From contig NZ_KB235896.1 in the NCBI RefSeq assembly GCF_000332135.1, positions 372,001-436,000 on the forward strand: a stretch of DNA of 64,000 nucleotides, written 5' to 3'. The notes below the pieces were generated by a model. The model ran no database searches and was not told the origin of the DNA. It worked only from the letters and a program-made list of their open reading frames with translations. Below are positions 15,925 through 26,302 of the stretch, piece by piece (the stretch's first letter is position 1; each line of letters begins with the position of its first letter). Source of the stretch: Anabaena sp. PCC 7108. Lineage in GTDB: Bacteria; Cyanobacteriota; Cyanobacteriia; Cyanobacteriales; Nostocaceae. A program made the position numbers and the translations under genes.

Positions 15925-16548
15925 ATGGCTAATATCCTTCACATTGACTCTAGTCCACGTGGTGAACGTTCAATTTCACGTACACTTTCCTATGAGTTCA
16001 TTACTTCTTGGAAAGATACCCATCCTGAAGATACAGTAACTTATCGTGATTTAGGTCGCAATCCTGTTCCCCATGTAGATGAATCATGGATTGCTGCTGC
16101 TTTTACACCACTTGACGCACGCACACCTGAACTAACTGAAGCAATTTCACTCTCTGATAGCTTAGTTGAGGAGTTACTAGAGGCTGACCGTTACGTTTTG
16201 GGTGTACCAATGTACAACCTTAGTGTACCATCTACTTTTAAGGCTTACATTGACCAAATTGTTCGTGTTGGCCGCACCTTTGCAGTTGGTGAGAATGGCT
16301 ACCAAGGTTTAGTTCCTAGCGGTAAAAAACTGCTGGTTATCACCTCTCGTGGTGGTACTTTCCCCCCAGGAACTCCCGCTGCTGCTTATGATTTGCAAGA
16401 ACCCTATATCCGTACCATTTTTGGTTTTATTGGCATCACTGATATTACTTTTATCCATGCAGATAGCCTAAATTTAGGTGATGAAGCGAGGGGAAAATCT
16501 CTAGAAGCAGCTAAAAATGCGATCGCTCAAGCTGTCGTCAACTGGTAA
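15925..16548 (+). CDS. azoR: FMN-dependent NADH-azoreductase
   Basis: A flavodoxin-fold NAD(P)H quinone/azo reductase (AcpD/AzoR family) of the usual ~200-residue length. The FMN phosphate loop is SSPRGERSISR at residues 9-19. The flavin-contact MYNLSVPSTFKAYIDQIVR lies near residue 97, and ITSRGG near 140. Such enzymes carry out two-electron reduction of quinones, which limits redox cycling, so a role in electrophile or redox stress is likely. It is a single gene; 16549-16759 downstream holds nothing recognisable. Confidence 0.92.
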   Translation: MANILHIDSSPRGERSISRTLSYEFITSWKDTHPEDTVTYRDLGRNPVPHVDESWIAAAFTPLDARTPELTEAISLSDSLVEELLEADRYVLGVPMYNLSVPSTFKAYIDQIVRVGRTFAVGENGYQGLVPSGKKLLVITSRGGTFPPGTPAAAYDLQEPYIRTIFGFIGITDITFIHADSLNLGDEARGKSLEAAKNAIAQAVVNW

Positions 16549-16759
16549 TCTAAACTTTAGATGCTAGTGATACCATTTATTTAGAGGCTGTGCCGAATTT
16601 ATTGGTCTTATTCATGTAGTTCGGCGCATTTTCAATAATATTGGCAGGAAATCTAACAAAAACTCTTTTGTTACACAGGTTGGAGATAAATACAAAGGAT
16701 TGTAGCAAACTGATAATCTAGTTTTTATTTATGTAGATGCTGTAAATGAATGGCTGTAT

Positions 16760-17503
16760 TTATTGGATTAATTTCTCGAACCGTTTATCATCTCGTATTT
16801 TATCGAAATCAGGATCAGTTTTGGCTAACTTTTGATATTTTTCTGGTACGAGTTGAATCGCTTTTTCTAGGTTTTCTAGTGCTAGTTCTACATTATCTTG
16901 TAAAGCATAATTACAAGCTTTATTGTAATAGGCTTGATGTAGACCAGACTTAATGCTAATTGCTTGATTATAAGAGGCTAAAGCTTCTTTATAGCGTTGC
17001 AATTTAGTGAGTGCAATTCCTCGATTAATCCAAGCTTCAGATTTGTTAGCTTGAATAGCTATCGCTTCATCGTAGGCTTTAACAGCTTCTTCGTAACGGT
17101 GTAAAGCTGTTAAGGCATTTCCTCGATTGTACCAAGCTTCATCTTTATTTGGTCGGAGAGCGATCGCTTTATCATAAGATTCTACGGCTTCTTCATAACG
17201 ATGCAAAGCCGTTAAAGCATTTCCCCGATTAACCCATGTTTCCTCGCTGTCAGTTTTAATAGTGATCGCTTGATTATAGAACTTCAACGCCTCTTTGTAG
17301 CGATTTGTATCCAAAAAACTATTGCCTTTTTTTAACAAATTCTCTGCTTTTTGGCTATCTTGTACTTCCGTCAACAATTGATTGACATTGCGTTCTTGTA
17401 CAAATTGCTTGGTGTTTTCTGCCGACGAGATTGCTAAATCTCCGCAGCCAATTGTCAAAAAACTAATAAATCCACAGGCAATAAAGCCTCGCCAAACAAC
17501 CAT
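16760..17503 (-). CDS. TPR-repeat lipoprotein
   Basis: From the ATG at 17503 this is about 247 residues; an ATG at 17518 adds five. A lipoprotein signal peptide is visible: VVWRGFIACGFISFLTIGCG with a lipobox ending LTIGC. The rest is TPR repeats of the canonical A-x-x-x-(W/Y)-x-N-(R/K)-G-x-A pattern. Three highly similar 34-residue units contain RYEEAVESYDKAIALRPNKD, RYEEAVKAYDEAIAIQANKS and RYKEALASYNQAISIKSG. The repetition is also clear in the DNA. The C-terminal ~60 residues match the common (A/L)xxDxDFxxIRxDxRFxxLI ending. It probably scaffolds a protein complex at the cell envelope; partners are unknown. Confidence 0.88.
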   Translation of the reverse strand: MVVWRGFIACGFISFLTIGCGDLAISSAENTKQFVQERNVNQLLTEVQDSQKAENLLKKGNSFLDTNRYKEALKFYNQAITIKTDSEETWVNRGNALTALHRYEEAVESYDKAIALRPNKDEAWYNRGNALTALHRYEEAVKAYDEAIAIQANKSEAWINRGIALTKLQRYKEALASYNQAISIKSGLHQAYYNKACNYALQDNVELALENLEKAIQLVPEKYQKLAKTDPDFDKIRDDKRFEKLIQ

Positions 17504-17518
17504 GTTGCACCTACACAA

Positions 17519-18883
<1,365 letters not shown>

Positions 18884-19066
18884 AAAAATTTTTTTGTGTT
18901 CTCAAAATCAATTGATACCGCAAAACCTCAATCCCAAGAACCTCTGCTAAAAGGAGAGGGAAACACCACAGGGGGAAAATAAAAGTCTCTTTCCTGGTTG
19001 GAGATAAATTCAGAGAGAGGTTGGTTAAGTAAGTTGAAAACTAAGTAAAACACACCGATTACCGAT

Positions 19067-19100
19067 AGCACCCTGATATTTAATCTAATTTCAGGGTGCT
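19067..19100. terminator. Inverted repeat downstream of por
   Basis: AGCACCCTGA and TCAGGGTGCT form a perfect 10-bp stem with a 14-nt AT-rich loop. It lies between por and the pentapeptide membrane protein, about 180 bp after the por stop. It is not followed by a T tract, so its function is uncertain. Confidence 0.4.
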
Positions 19101-19181
19101 ACGTTGTTAAAATTACTCAAATTTTTTTAAAGAGTAGATTTGTTAATCTTGGTTAGAAAAAAGTATGAGAACATAGAAAGC

Positions 19182-20534
19182 ATGACGATTGAATCTAATT
19201 CCTCACACCCTCCTCAGCCAGAACCCAAACCAGACCAAGACTTGCAACCAGATGACTTTGACGTTGATACAAGTGAAAATGCACTCACCGCAGAAGGGTT
19301 GGCTGCACAACAAGCTTTATCAGCAATTTCGTCTTTACAGTCTTCCCAAAATACAAATGCCCTAAAACGAGCTTCGTCTAACTTCAAAGAAGAGTCTAGT
19401 CATAACATTATAGTTAAACCAAGGGCATTAATTTTTACTTTACTAGCGATCGCTCTAACTTTTATTGGTATTGCTATTAATAACTCGTTTCTGGGTATCT
19501 TGGGAACTTTGGGAACTTTGGTGTTATCCGTGGCAATGCTTTTCCCTTGGCTAAAAGATGTCATGCAAGAATGGTTTTCTCCCCAAGATAGAACCATATT
19601 TGTGGCTTTTATGGGTTTATTAGTAGGTATTACTGGCTTATTTAGATTTGCTGGTGTGGGTGATAGCCTCCTGCGTTGGGGACGTAAAATTAACTGGGAT
19701 GCTTCAGGAACTTTAGCAGAATGGTTTGGTGCTTTAGGGCAAATTTCCATTGCTATTATCGCTGTTTACGTGGCTTGGCGACAATATGTGATTTCTAAAG
19801 ACTTAACTATTCAACAAAACCTGCTGACAGTACAGCAAAATATTATTACTCAACAGCAAACAATTGATTCTTACTTCCAAGGTGTTTCCGACTTGGTACT
19901 TGACGAAGAAGGATTATTAGAAGATTGGCCGCAAGAAAGAGCGATCGCAGAAGGACGAACTGCCGCTATTTTTAGTAGTGTAGATGGTAGTGGTAAAGCC
20001 AAAATTCTCCGTTTTCTTTCCCGTTCTAAATTGCTGACACCATTAAAACGTGATCGCCGTTTAGGTAGAGCCATTCTTGATGGTATCGGTGGCTACGCAG
20101 AAGATCGGTTAGAAGGCGTGCGCGTCATCGACTTAGGAGTAATGTTAGCAGGTTCAGACCTTGCTGGTAATGATTTACGTTGGACTGATTTAAGTGAAGC
20201 TAATTTAGTTCGTGCTAATCTCAACGGTTGCGACTTAGTCAAAGCTAACCTATCCCGTACCATTTTATATGGTGCCAATCTCAGCAATGCTGATTTAAAC
20301 GGTGTGCGTTTCTTCTATGGTTCATTAGAAAAAGCCTCACCCCGCAGTCGTATCAACCCACCTGACTATGATACAGGGGAACACACCGGCGCAGTTGTGG
20401 AAAATGCCGATTTCAGCAACGTCCAAAGAATGTCTGAATCAACCCGTTGTTACTGCTGTGCTTGGGGTGGAGAAAAAACCAGAGGCACAATTCCCGGTGG
20501 TTGTGAAGGTATTATCAATAAATTGGGAAGGTAA
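19182..20534 (+). CDS. Membrane-anchored pentapeptide-repeat protein
   Basis: A 450-residue protein from the ATG at 19182; an in-frame TTG at 19140 adds 14. A proline-rich acidic N-terminal ~75 residues precedes hydrophobic segments near residues 80-120, 135-155 and 180-200. A polar coiled section with QQNLLTVQQNIITQQQTI follows, then a domain with RAIAEGRTAAIFSSVDGSGK. The last third carries pentapeptide repeats (ADLVRANLNGCDL, NLSNADLNGVRF). The C-terminus has a conserved CYCCAWGG cysteine cluster. Related cyanobacterial proteins exist but their role is not established. A signalling or scaffold role in the membrane is only a guess. Confidence 0.82.
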   Translation: MTIESNSSHPPQPEPKPDQDLQPDDFDVDTSENALTAEGLAAQQALSAISSLQSSQNTNALKRASSNFKEESSHNIIVKPRALIFTLLAIALTFIGIAINNSFLGILGTLGTLVLSVAMLFPWLKDVMQEWFSPQDRTIFVAFMGLLVGITGLFRFAGVGDSLLRWGRKINWDASGTLAEWFGALGQISIAIIAVYVAWRQYVISKDLTIQQNLLTVQQNIITQQQTIDSYFQGVSDLVLDEEGLLEDWPQERAIAEGRTAAIFSSVDGSGKAKILRFLSRSKLLTPLKRDRRLGRAILDGIGGYAEDRLEGVRVIDLGVMLAGSDLAGNDLRWTDLSEANLVRANLNGCDLVKANLSRTILYGANLSNADLNGVRFFYGSLEKASPRSRINPPDYDTGEHTGAVVENADFSNVQRMSESTRCYCCAWGGEKTRGTIPGGCEGIINKLGR

Positions 20535-20604
20535 AATAATTCGTAATTCGTAATGCTCCCTTCGGGAGAGCTACGCTAACGTAATTCGTAATTAAAATAA
20601 TTTA

Positions 20605-20733
20605 TAAGTACTAGGACAGAATTAATTACACAATGTCATTGCGAATGGAACGCAGTGGAATGACGCAATCGCAAGGGCTGGGATTGCTTCGCTTCGCTCG
20701 CAATGACTGTAAATATTTTTGTCCAATTACTTA
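20605..20733. mobile_element. MITE-like element with GTCATTGCGA palindrome
   Basis: The ends TAAGTACTAGGACAGAATTA and, reverse-complemented, TAAGTAATTGGACAAAAATA form imperfect terminal inverted repeats of about 26 bp. The interior has GTCATTGCGA (20635-20644) pairing with TCGCAATGAC (20698-20707). There is no coding capacity. It is the first of three abutting elements beside the ptuAB-like genes. A short TAATTCGTAAT repeat with an embedded CCCTTCGGGAG hairpin precedes it at 20540-20600. Confidence 0.7.
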
Positions 20734-20823
20734 GTAGTCCGATTTGATTTATGTAGGGGTTTAGCACTGCTAAACCCTTATCTATGAAGGCTATCAAAAA
20801 TCAAAAAATCAAATAGTAGTCTT
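20734..20823. mobile_element. MITE-like element with GGGGTTTAGCA hairpin, copy 1
   Basis: The outer arms GATTTGATTT and AAATCAAATAGTAGTC are inverted imperfect repeats. The centre is the near-palindrome GTAGGGGTTTAGCA/CTGCTAAACCCTTA at 20753-20780. A related element lies at 33703-33822. Confidence 0.6.
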
Positions 20824-21021
20824 AGAGGATGTTTGAAAAGTTTTGGGCGAATATAATAGAGCCTCCGGCTCCCGTTAGGGATACGCTACTACACAAGAAA
20901 AGTCCACTTCCGTGGACTAATGAAAAATGGGATTTTTAACCCGCGCCGGCGGGTTTAGTTTCTATAGCCGCGACTTCTAGTCGCCAGGGCTGTAATAATT
21001 TAGACTTTTCAAACAACCTCT
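20824..21021. mobile_element. MITE-like element with AGAGG(A/T)TGTTTGAAAAGT termini
   Basis: AGAGGATGTTTGAAAAGT at 20824-20841 is inverted at 21004-21021, differing at one of 18 positions. The sequence TTA is present at both edges and may be the target duplication. The ~160-bp interior has several small hairpins, for example GTCCACTTCCGTGGAC and CCCGCGCCGGCGGG, but no reading frame. A solo AGAGGGTGTTGGAAAAGT at about 32667 looks like a decayed relative. Confidence 0.75.
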
Positions 21022-21044
21022 TATATATGATGTGATCAACCGGA

Positions 21045-21824
21045 TTAACCTGAATAGGAAATATTAGTAAGGTGTTTTTCCGCACCTGCACCTAAAACCC
21101 AGCGAAGAGTTGTGAAAAACCGAGGCCAATTATCTGTACCATCACCAAAATATTCTACTGCAACTTTCTCTTCTAAATCATTTATATCAATCATCTCATC
21201 ATCAAGTTCTTTATTGATAAAATCAATTACAACTAATCTTTGATCCTTCAATCTTTGAACATTAAGTTCCAGGGTATCAATAGTAAATTGAACATTTTCT
21301 ATAGGAATACAAGAATCTTCACAAGCTTTTTCATCAGGTCTAATTTCACCAGTTAAACTACTGAATTTAAATAGACGTAATGTTGGTAAATTCAGAGGAT
21401 TTAATAATCTACCATCAGGTATAAAACCATCCTTTTTTTTGCCACAACATGGTAAATCTTTCAGTAGTTGTGGATTTTCCAAATCATCATCTTTCATTCC
21501 ACCTGGAGGAAGACAGATAGCCAGCATATTTTGCCAATCTAGATCATAATTATTTTCTTTTGTTGATTGGTTACGAGGAATAAAATGTTCTACAGAACGA
21601 TTGTTTTCTCGTAGTTTCATTTCACAATAAGCACACAGCCCTTTTTGATCAGCAAATAAAGTATCACGAATTGCATTAAAAGTTTTACTGTCACTTGTTA
21701 ATCCTTTTTCCTTTTTTTTTCCGTTCTTACTTTTCCTTCCTGTCCATCGCCTAAATTGAGAAGAATATTGCTCCCTATAGTTTTTAAGTTCCTCTGGTTC
21801 TGGGGATTTACGCACATTTTTCAC
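21045..21824 (-). CDS. ptuB: Septu-type anti-phage HNH nuclease (PtuB-like)
   Basis: A 259-residue HNH endonuclease of the TIGR02646/PtuB type. CAYC at residues 64-67 begins the zinc finger, VEHFIPRN at about 78-85 holds the catalytic His80, and LDWQNMLAIC at about 95-104 completes the core. A second CC pair at 126-127 is typical. A basic N-terminal region (GRKSKNGKKKEKG) could bind nucleic acid. It overlaps the upstream ATPase gene by four bases (ATGA), so the two are translationally coupled. In Septu, PtuA assembles as an ATPase complex that controls PtuB cutting after phage infection. No reverse transcriptase lies nearby, so this is not a retron version. Confidence 0.82.
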   Translation of the reverse strand: MKNVRKSPEPEELKNYREQYSSQFRRWTGRKSKNGKKKEKGLTSDSKTFNAIRDTLFADQKGLCAYCEMKLRENNRSVEHFIPRNQSTKENNYDLDWQNMLAICLPPGGMKDDDLENPQLLKDLPCCGKKKDGFIPDGRLLNPLNLPTLRLFKFSSLTGEIRPDEKACEDSCIPIENVQFTIDTLELNVQRLKDQRLVVIDFINKELDDEMIDINDLEEKVAVEYFGDGTDNWPRFFTTLRWVLGAGAEKHLTNISYSG

Positions 21825-23155
21825 ACCGCGTTCCTCCGTTCCAATCGACGGATTTGCATATCGGCTCTAGTCATATCTGGATCATACGATTCCCAATCTT
21901 GTAATTCTTTTTTGAGGCGTTTTGCTTCTTCTAATTGACCATTATCAATTGCTTCAAAAAGGCGTGTCAGTGTTCTTGATTCTTCTGTATCTGGTCTTAA
22001 CTCACTCAACCCTAAAACATTTCTCACAATATCTGAACTTTTTCTTCCCTTAGTAGGTTCAGGACATGGTTTTACTTGATAATCTTCTAATATCCACACC
22101 TGACTTTGTTTCACAGTTGTTACAACTTCGGGACTGTGAGTTGTAGCGATAATTTGAGTATTAGGAAATACCTTCTTTAAATCAGGAATAATCTTTTGTT
22201 GCCAAGTTGGATGTAAATGCAAATCTAATTCATCAATCATCAAAATGGCTTCTGCTGCTAACGGGTTTTCCATCTGTGGATTGGCTTGTGCTAAACGCCG
22301 AGCAAAGTCCATCACCAACGCTAACATATTGCGATAACCTGCACTTAATTGACTTAGTAAAAGTTCTCTTTTTTCTCCTGTTTCCATTGTCCACTCAACC
22401 ATTAATTTTGCAGATGTCGCACCTGAAAAATAAACGCGAGCATTGGGAGCAATAATTGTAGAAATAGCTTTGCGTATTTGCTTTAAATCGGGAAGTTCAA
22501 AGTTGATATCTTTTCGATTTTTTCCCTCTCTTAATTCTTCATACTCACGCCAGAAAAACCAGTTAGCTAAATCTGTGAAATTAGCTGTTGCAGCAAAGGC
22601 ATTTTTTAAAGAATCAAATCTATCGAAAGGTAGATTGGAAATATCGTCAATGGCGAGAAGATTAGTTAAATTACGATCACCTTTATAATAAGCTATGACT
22701 GAAAGCTCAGATTTTGGATCATTTGTTAAAGTATCACATTTATTTTGAAGCTCTGAATAAAACTTTTGATTTGCTTCTTCTGACGATGGTATACCTGTAA
22801 CAGTTGTAGAAATATCTTCCTTATCACCAATAAATAATTTTTTGTAGAAAATTCTCCATTCTGAAAAATCCGTAGTTGATACCGTAAATTCGGTTTGATT
22901 TTTTTGTTTATTATCATTTTGTTTAACTGGAAAATCTTGATGAATAAAATATTTATCGTGTTGTTGATATTTTATGCCTTTGATTAACTGAATACAACGC
23001 ACATACGAGGGAAACATTGCCGCAGCAATAGCATCCAATAACGCACTTTTACCAGATCCATTATTGCCAACAAAAATATTGATATCGGGATCTAAATTAA
23101 CTTCCAGATGCTCAAAGCAACGGAAATCTTTGATAATAACTCGTTGAATATGCAT
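21821..23155 (-). CDS. ptuA: Septu-type AAA ATPase (PtuA-like)
   Basis: A 444-residue ABC/OLD-like ATPase. The opening IQRVIIKDFRCFEHLEV leads to Walker A GNNGSGKS at 30-37. The signature-like LSQLSAGYRNML is at about 267-278, Walker B LMIDELDLHLHP at 305-316, and the H-loop ATTHSPE with His340. Between them is an insertion of about 220 residues as in the RecF/SMC-like defence ATPases. It is the first gene of a two-gene unit with the HNH nuclease. A C-terminal ~60-residue helical tail (RLFEAIDNGQLEEAKRLKKE) may contact the nuclease. The family assignment is from motifs and gene pairing; Gabija-like and other OLD systems have different partners. Confidence 0.82.
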   Translation of the reverse strand: MHIQRVIIKDFRCFEHLEVNLDPDINIFVGNNGSGKSALLDAIAAAMFPSYVRCIQLIKGIKYQQHDKYFIHQDFPVKQNDNKQKNQTEFTVSTTDFSEWRIFYKKLFIGDKEDISTTVTGIPSSEEANQKFYSELQNKCDTLTNDPKSELSVIAYYKGDRNLTNLLAIDDISNLPFDRFDSLKNAFAATANFTDLANWFFWREYEELREGKNRKDINFELPDLKQIRKAISTIIAPNARVYFSGATSAKLMVEWTMETGEKRELLLSQLSAGYRNMLALVMDFARRLAQANPQMENPLAAEAILMIDELDLHLHPTWQQKIIPDLKKVFPNTQIIATTHSPEVVTTVKQSQVWILEDYQVKPCPEPTKGRKSSDIVRNVLGLSELRPDTEESRTLTRLFEAIDNGQLEEAKRLKKELQDWESYDPDMTRADMQIRRLERRNAV

Positions 23156-23266
23156 GGATTTATTTCACCTACTTAATCTGCTATCAAAGAATTTAGGAGT
23201 CAGGGAACAGAAATCAGTAACAGTCTATAACTGATAACTGACCCATCACACCTAATAAATAGCAGC

Positions 23267-24037
23267 TTATTCCAGTAAAGTCAGAATTTCCACACCATCT
23301 TCAGTTACTGCTAATGTATGCTCAAATTGGGCGGATAGTTTGCGATCGCGCGTTACCGCAGTCCAACCATCATTCAACATCTCTACTTCATAGGTTCCTT
23401 CATTAATCATCGGCTCAATGGTAAACACCATCCCTGGTCTCAGCCGCTTGCCTCTACCCCTGATGCCATAATGGGGAATATCAGGTGCAGTGTGGAAAAT
23501 ATTACTAATTCCATGTCCCACAAAATCCCGCACCACAGAAAAGCCTTGAGCCTCAGCATACTCTTGAATAGCTGCCCCAATATCCCCAATCTTCGCATCT
23601 GGTTTCACTTCGGCAATACCTAAGCGAAGACATTCTTCTGTCACTTCTACCAACTTTTGTATTTTGGGAGAAGATGCACCGACAATAAATGTCTTAGAAG
23701 TATCACCGTGATAACCATCGACAATAGGTGTGACATCAATATTGATAATGTCACCTTCCTTGAGAATCTGTTTAGCATTAGGAATACCGTGACAGATCAC
23801 TTCATTCACACTGGTACAAATTGACTTAGGAAAGCCCCTATAGCCCAGAGGAGCGCTTTTTCCTCCGTGGGCTTTTGTCCAACGTTCCGCTTCATCATTG
23901 AGTTGCAGAGTACTAACCCCTGGTTTTACCAAAGGTTCTAAATGTTGTAACAGCTGGGCAGCCAAACGTCCAGCCCGACGCATTTTTTCTATTTCTCGCT
24001 GGGATAAAATAACAATTGGTTCAGTTTTGGTTTTCAT
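23267..24037 (-). CDS. map: Methionine aminopeptidase type I
   Basis: Removes the initiator methionine from nascent proteins. It is 256 residues with the pita-bread fold and five metal ligands. INIDVTPIVDGYHGDTSKTF contributes two Asp, GHGISNIFHTAP the His, and IEPMINEG and QFEHTLAVTE the two Glu. Its ATG follows the stop codon of the biliverdin-reductase-like gene directly (TAAATG), so the two are coupled. Cyanobacteria carry several map genes; this one is the soluble form without an N-terminal zinc finger. Confidence 0.96.
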   Translation of the reverse strand: MKTKTEPIVILSQREIEKMRRAGRLAAQLLQHLEPLVKPGVSTLQLNDEAERWTKAHGGKSAPLGYRGFPKSICTSVNEVICHGIPNAKQILKEGDIINIDVTPIVDGYHGDTSKTFIVGASSPKIQKLVEVTEECLRLGIAEVKPDAKIGDIGAAIQEYAEAQGFSVVRDFVGHGISNIFHTAPDIPHYGIRGRGKRLRPGMVFTIEPMINEGTYEVEMLNDGWTAVTRDRKLSAQFEHTLAVTEDGVEILTLLE

Positions 24038-25045
24038 TTATGACTCTTTTGTTAAAAATATAGTTAAACCTGTTTCTGCCGCCTTCTGTGCAGCATCTGC
24101 TACCTTGAGGGTATACAAACTTTGTTCCGGGGTGACATATAAGGGAGTGCCATGAAAAAGATGGTCTAACACCATATTCGTATCTTTAGCAAACAAACCC
24201 CGACGAGTACCCAAATCAATCAACGTTGTTTCCTCAGCTTGCACCAACATTCCTGTATCACCGTCCAGAATTAACCCCCCTTTTTCGCCGTTAATTTCAA
24301 ATTTTCGTTCTGACTGCCATAGGGATTCACCTTTGCCATAAATTACTTGGGCTAACAACCCACTGGTAAAGCACAATTGAGCCACGCATAAGCAAGATTG
24401 ATAATAATCTGTCTCCGTTTCCCAATATCGCTGGTGACAGTTCACAGTAAAAACTTCACCAAACAAATCAGTCAGACGATGTAAGCGAGAGAGTGCGCCA
24501 ATTAAAGGAAAACCAAAGAAATCATGGTTGTAAGTCCACTTCCGGGGTGCTGGATGCTGGGGGTTAACGGTGCTGTAGCGGACATAAAACAATTCACCAA
24601 GTTGGGCTAAATGTTGTTTTAAAGCTTGATGCCAACCGCCCAAAAGTTCAATATGTTCGACGTGCAGCAGTTTATTTTTGGACTTGGCTAAAGCGATTAA
24701 TTCTTCAGCTTCTTTCACATCCACAGAAAGGGGATACTCGACAATGACGTGTTTGCCGTTAGTAAGGGCAGCATGAGCGATTTTACCATGATCTCGATTA
24801 ATCGTAGAAATCACAACTAAATCGATATCATCTCGCTCTACTAACTGTTGCCAAGAATTGATCACCTGGGTTTGATATTCTTGAGCAAAGGTTGCTGTCT
24901 GTTTGGGAGTGTGTCCTGCGATCGCCACTAAATGCGATCTTGGATCTTGCCGCAATGCCTCAGCCCTGAGTTTTGCTGCATATCCAGTACCAACTAAACC
25001 CACCCGCATGGTTGTATTTGCTAACGATGCATCGGAATTAGACAT
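24038..25045 (-). CDS. bvdR: Gfo/Idh/MocA oxidoreductase, probable biliverdin reductase
   Basis: A 335-residue NAD(P)-dependent oxidoreductase. Rossmann GLVGTGYAAKLRAEAL is at residues about 15-30. It resembles my recollection of cyanobacterial BvdR in LLHVEHIELLGG near 135, YSTVNPQHPAPRKWTYNH near 165 and FGFPLIGALSR near 185. The ending is ESLYTLKVADAAQKA. BvdR reduces biliverdin IXa to bilirubin, and in cyanobacteria it affects phycobilisome function. A related dehydrogenase of other specificity cannot be excluded. A 14-bp perfect palindrome lies 27 bp upstream of the start. It is directly followed by map. Confidence 0.75.
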   Translation of the reverse strand: MSNSDASLANTTMRVGLVGTGYAAKLRAEALRQDPRSHLVAIAGHTPKQTATFAQEYQTQVINSWQQLVERDDIDLVVISTINRDHGKIAHAALTNGKHVIVEYPLSVDVKEAEELIALAKSKNKLLHVEHIELLGGWHQALKQHLAQLGELFYVRYSTVNPQHPAPRKWTYNHDFFGFPLIGALSRLHRLTDLFGEVFTVNCHQRYWETETDYYQSCLCVAQLCFTSGLLAQVIYGKGESLWQSERKFEINGEKGGLILDGDTGMLVQAEETTLIDLGTRRGLFAKDTNMVLDHLFHGTPLYVTPEQSLYTLKVADAAQKAAETGLTIFLTKES

Positions 25046-25072
25046 GATGTTCCGTAGTTCTGTTTGTTGGTT

Positions 25073-25086
25073 TGTGTAGCTACACA
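25073..25086. promoter_or_regulatory. Perfect palindrome upstream of bvdR-like gene
   Basis: TGTGTAGCTACACA is a perfect 14-bp palindrome 27 bp upstream of the start codon. It could be an operator for a dimeric regulator; no factor can be named. Confidence 0.35.
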
Positions 25087-25324
25087 GAGTTAAGTGTGTT
25101 GTGTATGGCGCTTTTGCTCACTGAATATTTAAACAGTGGTGTTGCTGTCATGAATATATAATTTTTTCACACAGAGGCGCGGAGAGTAACAGTTTGAGAA
25201 ATGAATTCTTAACTTTCATGCCTCGATATGGCTAACGCCACATAAGCTATCGGCAATGCCTTATCAGTCTGCTATTCATGCCATAGGCATTCTATCAAAA
25301 AGCTCGACCCGTCCCTGCGTCCGA

Positions 25325-25385
25325 GCCAATGATAAGTATTCAATCGGACACAATATCAGTCCTCGTGTCCCCGCATCTGCCCATT
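25325..25385 (-). repeat. Dispersed repeat (ATCATGTCCGGTT type), copy 2
   Basis: On the minus strand reads GATATTGTGTCCGATTGAATACTTATCATT, shown here in pieces: GATATTGTGTCCGATTG then AATACTTATCATT. It matches 7078-7110 and 44556-44600 and continues into a GGGGACACGAGG block. It lies in the ~600-bp gap between the bvdR-like gene and petF. That gap also holds a small ATGGCTAACGCCACATAAGC repeat at 25227-25246 and the petF promoter region. Confidence 0.65.
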
Positions 25386-25649
25386 TGTATGAACCCCTAG
25401 GTAAAAAAGTATAAGTTTTGAATTTTTTAGACATCCATCCCAGCGATGATTTTATATAACTAAAACTTATTATTAACAAGTAACTAAATTTCATTACTAA
25501 TCGCGGTCAATTTTCGGTTACAAGGTTTAATTTTTCCCGTAGTATCAGAATTGAAGCAAATTTTAACCAACAGCTGATCCCACAAGAGTAGCTGCACTGT
25601 TTGCTTTACGATTACTTATACTGCCTTTGCAATAAGAGAGGAATACTAA

Positions 25650-25949
<300 letters not shown>

Positions 25950-26083
25950 AATTTAGGCATTACAGTCATAACCGCGCCTTGAAAATCATTTACAAGGTAG
26001 CAATCAGGAAAAAAAGTTTTTTATCCTTATTTCTGGTTGTCTAAATACAAAATTTCTTTTGCCATTATTGTTGGACAAAAGTT

Positions 26084-26132
26084 AAAAGGGGGAGTAAAAA
26101 TGGATATTTCATTTCTGCCCCCTTTGTTTTTT
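26084..26132 (+). terminator. Rho-independent-like terminator downstream of petF
   Basis: AAAGGGGG and CCCCCTTT form a perfect 8-bp stem with a 25-nt loop, followed by GTTTTTT. It is placed to end the petF transcript. The rest of 26133-26302 holds GGGAACA heptamers and a CTTCGAGAAGCCGCTGCGCG-type small repeat. Confidence 0.65.
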
Positions 26133-26302
26133 ACTGACTGAATATTTCCTAAGTAGGTTGGCGTTAAAAATTGTCGTTATGACAAGGGAACAGGGAACTC
26201 TTAACAGGGAACAGAGAAGAGGTTTTGGGAGATTTTACTTTTCGTTACATAGTACTCTTCGAGAAGCCGCTGCGCGTCTACGGTTTTTTTCCGGTCACCT
26301 AC

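Noticed and set aside
20535-24037. Retron around the PtuA/PtuB-like genes
   Set aside because: No reverse transcriptase frame or msr/msd-like RNA lies next to the pair; the neighbouring inverted repeats are MITE ends.
25276-25494. 72-residue minus-strand reading frame
   Set aside because: It is created by a dispersed intergenic repeat that recurs at 44556 and has no start context or coding signs.
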